This document shows positions 4,499 to 8,321 of a stretch of DNA of 8,321 bases, one piece after another (the first letter of the stretch is position 1; every line of letters starts with the position of its first letter). Both the position numbers and the translations under genes were made by a program. The DNA is from Acidobacteriota bacterium (lineage in GTDB: Bacteria > Acidobacteriota > Thermoanaerobaculia > Gp7-AA8), in contig QHVY01000238.1 in NCBI GenBank assembly GCA_003223695.1, forward strand, positions 1-8,321, given 5' to 3'. A model generated the notes under the pieces. It saw nothing but the letters and a program-made list of their open reading frames with translations, did no database searches and was not told where the DNA came from.

Positions 4499-7142
4499 GG
4501 GGCGCATGAAAGAGCGTGTGCGTAACGTCCTCCCATCGGATGCTCTGGCCAGGTGCGAGCACCACGTAACGATCGGCGTGAAAATCGCCGGCGACATAGC
4601 GGAGGGCGAGCGACATGCGCTCGGTGAACGGGTTGTGCAGCATGAGGTCGGATTTCCAATAAGTCTCGCTCGCACCGGGCAAGCTGCCCACCGACGGAAA
4701 CACGAGCCGGGCGCGCTCGCCGAGGACACCGAGCTCTCGGAGCGATGGCAAGCGAATTTGACGCATGTAGCCGTCGATGTTCAGCCGGCGCGCGCTCGCA
4801 TTCCGGGTCCAGATCTCGACGCCCCATGTCGAGGCATTGTAGCTATAGTAATCATTGATATAGCTAGCGACCGCCTGCGCCCGCACCGAGTTGTCGATGC
4901 CGTCGAAGACATCGAACTGTTGCGGGGAGCGGCGGATGACAATCGGCGGCTTCGCTCGCTCCAGCGCAATTATCACTTCGCGTTGAAACTCGGGCGGCGA
5001 GAGGATCGGCACCTGGTAGAAGCGCGTCGGATTGGGACGGTCGCAAAAGAAATAGAGCGCCGGCTGATTGGAGAAATCGAAAATCGGAGCACCACGGCGG
5101 CTGAGATCGGTCACGAAATAGCGCACCTGATCGATGCGATGTCGAATCTCCATGGCGCTGGGATCGATCCATCCGATCCCGCTGACGCGGCCAAGGTAGT
5201 GCGTGGTGTCGTCGAGCCGGACGTTGGCGATATCGGGTACCCACAAGGCGACGAAGAGAAACGGCAGGAGCGCGACGGTGGCCATCGCCCCCGCGGCGCG
5301 CCAGAAAAAGATGAGCAGAATCAGAATCATCGGGCCGATCAGAAACGCCGAGAAATATTGATGCTGGAAATCGGCGCGGCCTAACGCGCTTCGCTGCGTC
5401 AGGATCGCGAATGCGGTGAGGGCGATCAGCGGCACGTCGAGCCAGTCGCTCTCTCTGCGGATGGCGCGCTGCACGATGCACACGAGTGCGATGCCGATCA
5501 CCAGCGGATTGAGAACGAAGCGGAATTTCTCCGACAGAAAAAAGTCGGCGATCGTGTGCAGGTTGAGATCCTTGCGAAATGTGGTCGTCAGATCGGGAAA
5601 TGGCAGCGACCACGCCGCATCAATCACCCTCGGCACCACCACAAACGAGTTCGTGAGGAACGAACCGAACGCGCCGCGGATCGCGAGGTAGATGGCGAAG
5701 GGTGCGGCGCTAGCGAGAAATCCGAAGAGAAATGGGATGATCCGAGCCGGCTGGAGAGCCGGCTCTACGTAGCGCCGGCTCTTAGCCGGCGAAAGAAGCA
5801 GCGTCAGGATCGTGCCGCCGATCGCATACAAACCGATGTCGAAGCTGAAAAAGAGCGTCACGCCCGCGACGAGGCCCGCGAGCGCAAAGAGCGTTTTGGA
5901 GTTCCGTCGAATCGCGCCAATCAGCAGCGCGAGCACCGCGATTTCAAAGAAAATGCGTTCGTTGTCGACCGTCGTCACCGCACCTAACAGCACGACGAGC
6001 GCGGCGAGCGGAATGGAATCGAAAATTGCCATCCCGAGGTACCAGAGCGCTGGCGGAGCAAAAGAGCCGAGGACCACAGGACGAGCGAGGACCACGGAGA
6101 CGCTCCGACCGAACAGCCGCATCAGCCAGGCGTCGAGGAGTCCGTCATCCAACAATCCGTGAAGAACGAAAACGTCACGATACGGGATTTTCCCGCGAAG
6201 GTAATCCGACGCAGGTCCGAGAGACTCTCCGCGATGAAAGAGATCGATCCACTGCGATAGCGCCGCCGTCGACGCGTAGCTGACGCAGTAAAGAAGAACC
6301 GGAATGATCGCGTATGCAGCCGCAATGCGTACGGCACGACCATCAACGGCATCATTTCCGCGAAGGGCGATAACGATCGCCGCGACAACCGTTGTCATGA
6401 CAATGGAAATCGCCACGCGGCCAGGCACGAACGCCAGCGCCATCGGCGGTAGGGCGATGATCGGCAGCGCGGCAATCGAAAGGCGCTGAAAGGCGATTTC
6501 TGCGTCGGCGCCAGTCGTGTACGCCGCCAGCCGCGCGATGAGCAGCAGCGCGCACCAGAAAAGTATCACGATAACTGTTACGAATATGCACTCGAGAAAG
6601 AGTGTCGGTATGTGAGCGATCCGCCGCCCGACCGCGATGTAGCGAAAAAGAACCCACGCGAGCGCTTCAACGACGATCAGCGTGTGATACGGCCGCATCT
6701 CCCGTCGAAAGAGCCGGCGAAGCCAAAGCGTCCGCTCGTATGCAATGACGAAGCGAGGTCCGATCTGCGATGCGAGCAGCGGGATCAGCAGCGGCCATCC
6801 CCATTTGAACGTCGTCAGATACAAAAAGGGCGCGAGAAAAAACGGGGCGACGAAAAGAAACGAAACCAGATTCTCGAATCGCGACTCTCTACGAAACGCG
6901 TCGAGCTGCTTGCTGCCCAGCCGATAAAGAAAAATTGTGGCCGGCGCGATGATGACGAAAAAAAGGAGGGCGGCGGCGTAGTCGCGAAGCTTCGACGCGC
7001 CCTCAACGGTCACGCGCCCGATCGCCACCGGCGGGGTGGGCGGGAGGTCGCGCAGCAACAGCGTCAGCGAGAGAAAAATACCGACCGCAAAAAAGAACGC
7101 CGCAATCCAGAGTAGCGCCTGGATTACGTTCTCACGTCGCAC
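4437..7142 (-). CDS. GT-C type polytopic membrane glycosyltransferase with C-terminal beta domain (main frame, frameshifted at 3' end)
   Basis: As read, 901 residues; with one base removed from the G-run at 4499-4502 the product would be about 1007 residues ending at 4118. The start is GTG at 7142, overlapping the cobA-hemD stop. At least a dozen hydrophobic helices occupy residues 5-640. After an N-terminal block of helices, a glycosyltransferase core starts near 295 with LRGKIPYRDVFVLHG (315-329), like the conserved 'PYRD..hG' loop of GT39-type polyprenyl-phosphate sugar transferases; GRADFQHQYF is at 588-597. A soluble part follows, with FDFSNQPALYFFCDRPNPTR at 688-707 and FQREVIIALERAKPPIVI, usual for these enzymes. 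From about 812 a beta-type domain begins (VFPSVGSLPGASETYWKSDL). Residues 451-467 are encoded by a palindromic repeat. Likely role: transfer of a lipid-linked sugar at the cell surface; donor and acceptor are unknown. Residues after 880 are out of frame. Confidence 0.78.
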   Translation of the reverse strand: MRRENVIQALLWIAAFFFAVGIFLSLTLLLRDLPPTPPVAIGRVTVEGASKLRDYAAALLFFVIIAPATIFLYRLGSKQLDAFRRESRFENLVSFLFVAPFFLAPFLYLTTFKWGWPLLIPLLASQIGPRFVIAYERTLWLRRLFRREMRPYHTLIVVEALAWVLFRYIAVGRRIAHIPTLFLECIFVTVIVILFWCALLLIARLAAYTTGADAEIAFQRLSIAALPIIALPPMALAFVPGRVAISIVMTTVVAAIVIALRGNDAVDGRAVRIAAAYAIIPVLLYCVSYASTAALSQWIDLFHRGESLGPASDYLRGKIPYRDVFVLHGLLDDGLLDAWLMRLFGRSVSVVLARPVVLGSFAPPALWYLGMAIFDSIPLAALVVLLGAVTTVDNERIFFEIAVLALLIGAIRRNSKTLFALAGLVAGVTLFFSFDIGLYAIGGTILTLLLSPAKSRRYVEPALQPARIIPFLFGFLASAAPFAIYLAIRGAFGSFLTNSFVVVPRVIDAAWSLPFPDLTTTFRKDLNLHTIADFFLSEKFRFVLNPLVIGIALVCIVQRAIRRESDWLDVPLIALTAFAILTQRSALGRADFQHQYFSAFLIGPMILILLIFFWRAAGAMATVALLPFLFVALWVPDIANVRLDDTTHYLGRVSGIGWIDPSAMEIRHRIDQVRYFVTDLSRRGAPIFDFSNQPALYFFCDRPNPTRFYQVPILSPPEFQREVIIALERAKPPIVIRRSPQQFDVFDGIDNSVRAQAVASYINDYYSYNASTWGVEIWTRNASARRLNIDGYMRQIRLPSLRELGVLGERARLVFPSVGSLPGASETYWKSDLMLHNPFTERMSLALRYVAGDFHADRYVVLAPGQSIRWEDVTHTLFHAPRRCAQRACLCHRTAVAARHG
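5744..5790. repeat. GAGCCGGC palindromic repeat inserted in a coding region
   Basis: Four copies of the GCCGGC core sit in 47 bases as a nested hairpin. The outer pair is GCCGGCT (5746-5752) with AGCCGGC (5784-5790), and the inner pair is GAGCCGGC (5756-5763) with GCCGGCTC (5774-5781); both are perfect, and the loop contains the palindrome CTACGTAG. It lies wholly within the glycosyltransferase gene and is translated without a stop as SPAKSRRYVEPALQPAR, a charged segment between two hydrophobic helices. The composition differs from the surrounding membrane-protein code. Confidence 0.85.
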
Positions 7143-8321
7143 GCGCGCAGTATAGCGGCCACAAGTGCAGCGATAGTGGCGTTCTCCGCTTCGACATCCG
7201 GCTTGCGGCCGTGGCGGCGAATGGCGTCACTCGTCGTCGGTCCGATCGACGCGAGCATCGCGCGATCGATGATCGTTTTGTCCGGCAGGACCTCGAAGAA
7301 ATTGTCGACCGTCGAGCCGCTGGTGAACGTCACGATATCGATGTCGTGGAGATCGGCAGCCGAGGTCGCAACGCGGCGCGTTTCGTAAGCAATCGCCAGG
7401 TCGACTTCGCTGCCACGACGGCGCAGCTCATCGATCAGCTCATCGCTGCCTTTTGCCGCACGAACGACTGCAGTACGAATTCCCTTTTGATCCTCATCCA
7501 GCAGCGGTAGCAGCGCCGTCGATTGGAATTTCTCGGGAAGCAGATCGGGCTCGATGCCGCGGCCGCGAAGATCGCTCGCCGTCGACTCGCCAACAGCGGC
7601 GATCATCACACCTGCCAGGCAGCGCGAGTCTTTCCCGTGATGCCGCAGCCGCGCGAAGAATGAATCGACACCGTTCGACGAAGTGAAGATGAGCCATTGA
7701 TCGTCGCCGATCGCGCCGATGACCCGATCGAGCGATTCAAACGACGCGGGCGGCGCGATCTCGATCGTCGGAAATTGCACCACCTCGGCACCCGCTTCTT
7801 CGAGCAGGCGCTTGAGCTCCGAGGCCTGCTCGCGCGCACGAGTGACGACGATGCGCTTGCCGAACAGCGGCTTCGATTCGAACCAGTTGATCGCCTCATG
7901 GAGTTGCACGACTCCGCCAACGACGATCAATGCCGGCGTGGCGATGCCGGTGGCACGCTGCGCGATATTTTCCAGGGTACCGGTGACGGTGTGCTGCTGC
8001 GCTGTTGTCGCCTTCGAAATGAGCGCGATCGGTCGCGATGCCGGCGCGCCATGCTCGCGCAGCTTCCGCACGATCATCGGCAAGTTAGCCACGCCCATCA
8101 GGAACACGATCGTTCCCGAGAGATGCGCGAGCGCCTGCCAATCGATGCCCGTTGTCTCGTCGCTCTCATGTCCTGTAACGAGTGTTACAGATGTCGCGTG
8201 CTCGCGATGCGTGACAGGAATGCCGGCGTACGCCGGGCCGGCAATCGCCGACGAGATGCCCGGCACGATCTCGAATTCGATCGACGCCGCGGCGAGCTCC
8301 TCGGCTTCTTCACCGCCGCGG
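7124..8321 (-). CDS. cobA-hemD: CobA-HemD fusion: uroporphyrinogen-III C-methyltransferase / uroporphyrinogen-III synthase, 5' end outside window
   Basis: HemD cyclises hydroxymethylbilane to uroporphyrinogen III; CobA methylates it twice (at C2 and C7) to precorrin-2 for siroheme or cobalamin. The frame is open to the window edge, so the gene starts outside; 398 residues are visible. Numbering from the first visible codon, CobA motifs are RGGEEAEELA (1-10), VPGISSAIAGPAYAG (19-33), TGHES, LSGTIVFLMGVANLP (67-81) and TPALIVVGGVVQLHEAINWF. The join is near 150, and the HemD domain follows: GKRIVVTRAREQASELKRLL, FTSSNGVDSFF (212-222), YETRR, FTSGSTVDNFF (332-342), IGPTTSDAIRRHG (359-371). A GTG at 8266 is an internal valine of CobA, not a start. 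The TAA at 7124 lies inside the next gene, a 19-base overlap. The order suggests a tetrapyrrole operon continuing upstream. Confidence 0.95.
   Translation of the reverse strand, partial: RGGEEAEELAAASIEFEIVPGISSAIAGPAYAGIPVTHREHATSVTLVTGHESDETTGIDWQALAHLSGTIVFLMGVANLPMIVRKLREHGAPASRPIALISKATTAQQHTVTGTLENIAQRATGIATPALIVVGGVVQLHEAINWFESKPLFGKRIVVTRAREQASELKRLLEEAGAEVVQFPTIEIAPPASFESLDRVIGAIGDDQWLIFTSSNGVDSFFARLRHHGKDSRCLAGVMIAAVGESTASDLRGRGIEPDLLPEKFQSTALLPLLDEDQKGIRTAVVRAAKGSDELIDELRRRGSEVDLAIAYETRRVATSAADLHDIDIVTFTSGSTVDNFFEVLPDKTIIDRAMLASIGPTTSDAIRRHGRKPDVEAENATIAALVAAILRACDVRT

Noticed and set aside
4191..5384. Plus-strand open frame of 397 codons opposite the glycosyltransferase
   Set aside because: It is rich in Arg, His and Asp with no hydrophobic or domain pattern, and lies fully antisense to a convincing membrane-protein gene. 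High GC makes long antisense frames common.
4864..5613. Minus-strand 249-codon frame within the glycosyltransferase
   Set aside because: A shifted-frame shadow, Arg- and His-rich, with no motif; the overlapping main frame has clear helices and conserved motifs.
8264..8266. GTG at 8266 as the start of the CobA-HemD gene
   Set aside because: The frame continues upstream to the window edge with conserved CobA sequence (RGGEEAEELA), so this valine is internal.

Overview
The window is about 60% GC and densely coded. It looks like an environmental bacterium, and my best guess is Acidobacteriota or a related soil lineage. That guess rests on three things: a secreted beta-type domain appended to a membrane glycosyltransferase, a TatT-like lipidation-free TPR protein, and several families of intergenic palindromes typical of such genomes. 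It is an inference; there is no rRNA or marker gene here that settles it. No tRNA, rRNA, CRISPR array, insertion sequence or integrase was seen.

Layout on the minus strand, in transcription order from the right edge: (1) a CobA-HemD fusion entering from beyond base 8321 and ending at 7124 (siroheme/tetrapyrrole synthesis); (2) a large GT-C type membrane glycosyltransferase starting at a GTG at 7142, overlapping cobA-hemD by 19 bases, whose frame breaks at a run of four G at 4499-4502 and resumes to a stop at 4118; (3) a 4'-phosphopantetheinyl transferase at 4121-3594 whose ATG overlaps that stop by four bases. These three look like one transcription unit.

The centre holds one plus-strand gene, a secreted TatT-like helical repeat protein (2680-3473), which appears to have lost about 20 codons and changed frame near 2830-2840. 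It is convergent with the phosphopantetheinyl transferase, and a long inverted repeat (3485-3610) lies between them. Divergent from it is a short proline-rich probable lipoprotein (2638-2318).

The left part is a protein-synthesis pair: fmt (TTG start at 2248) followed by rsmB, coupled by a four-base GTGA overlap at 1370-1373. After rsmB, a 56-base hairpin fills nearly all the gap to the 5' end of a glycoside hydrolase family 15-like gene (165 leftwards), which meets an in-frame TAG after 53 codons, right at the window edge.

The most striking feature is the density of four unrelated palindromic repeats (171-226, 2266-2317, 3485-3610, 5744-5790). Each sits against a gene end or inside a gene. 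One supplies the last codons and stop of the phosphopantetheinyl transferase, and one is translated in frame inside the glycosyltransferase. Three reading-frame breaks in 8 kb suggest either gene decay or uncorrected assembly errors. No new defence or mobile system was identified.
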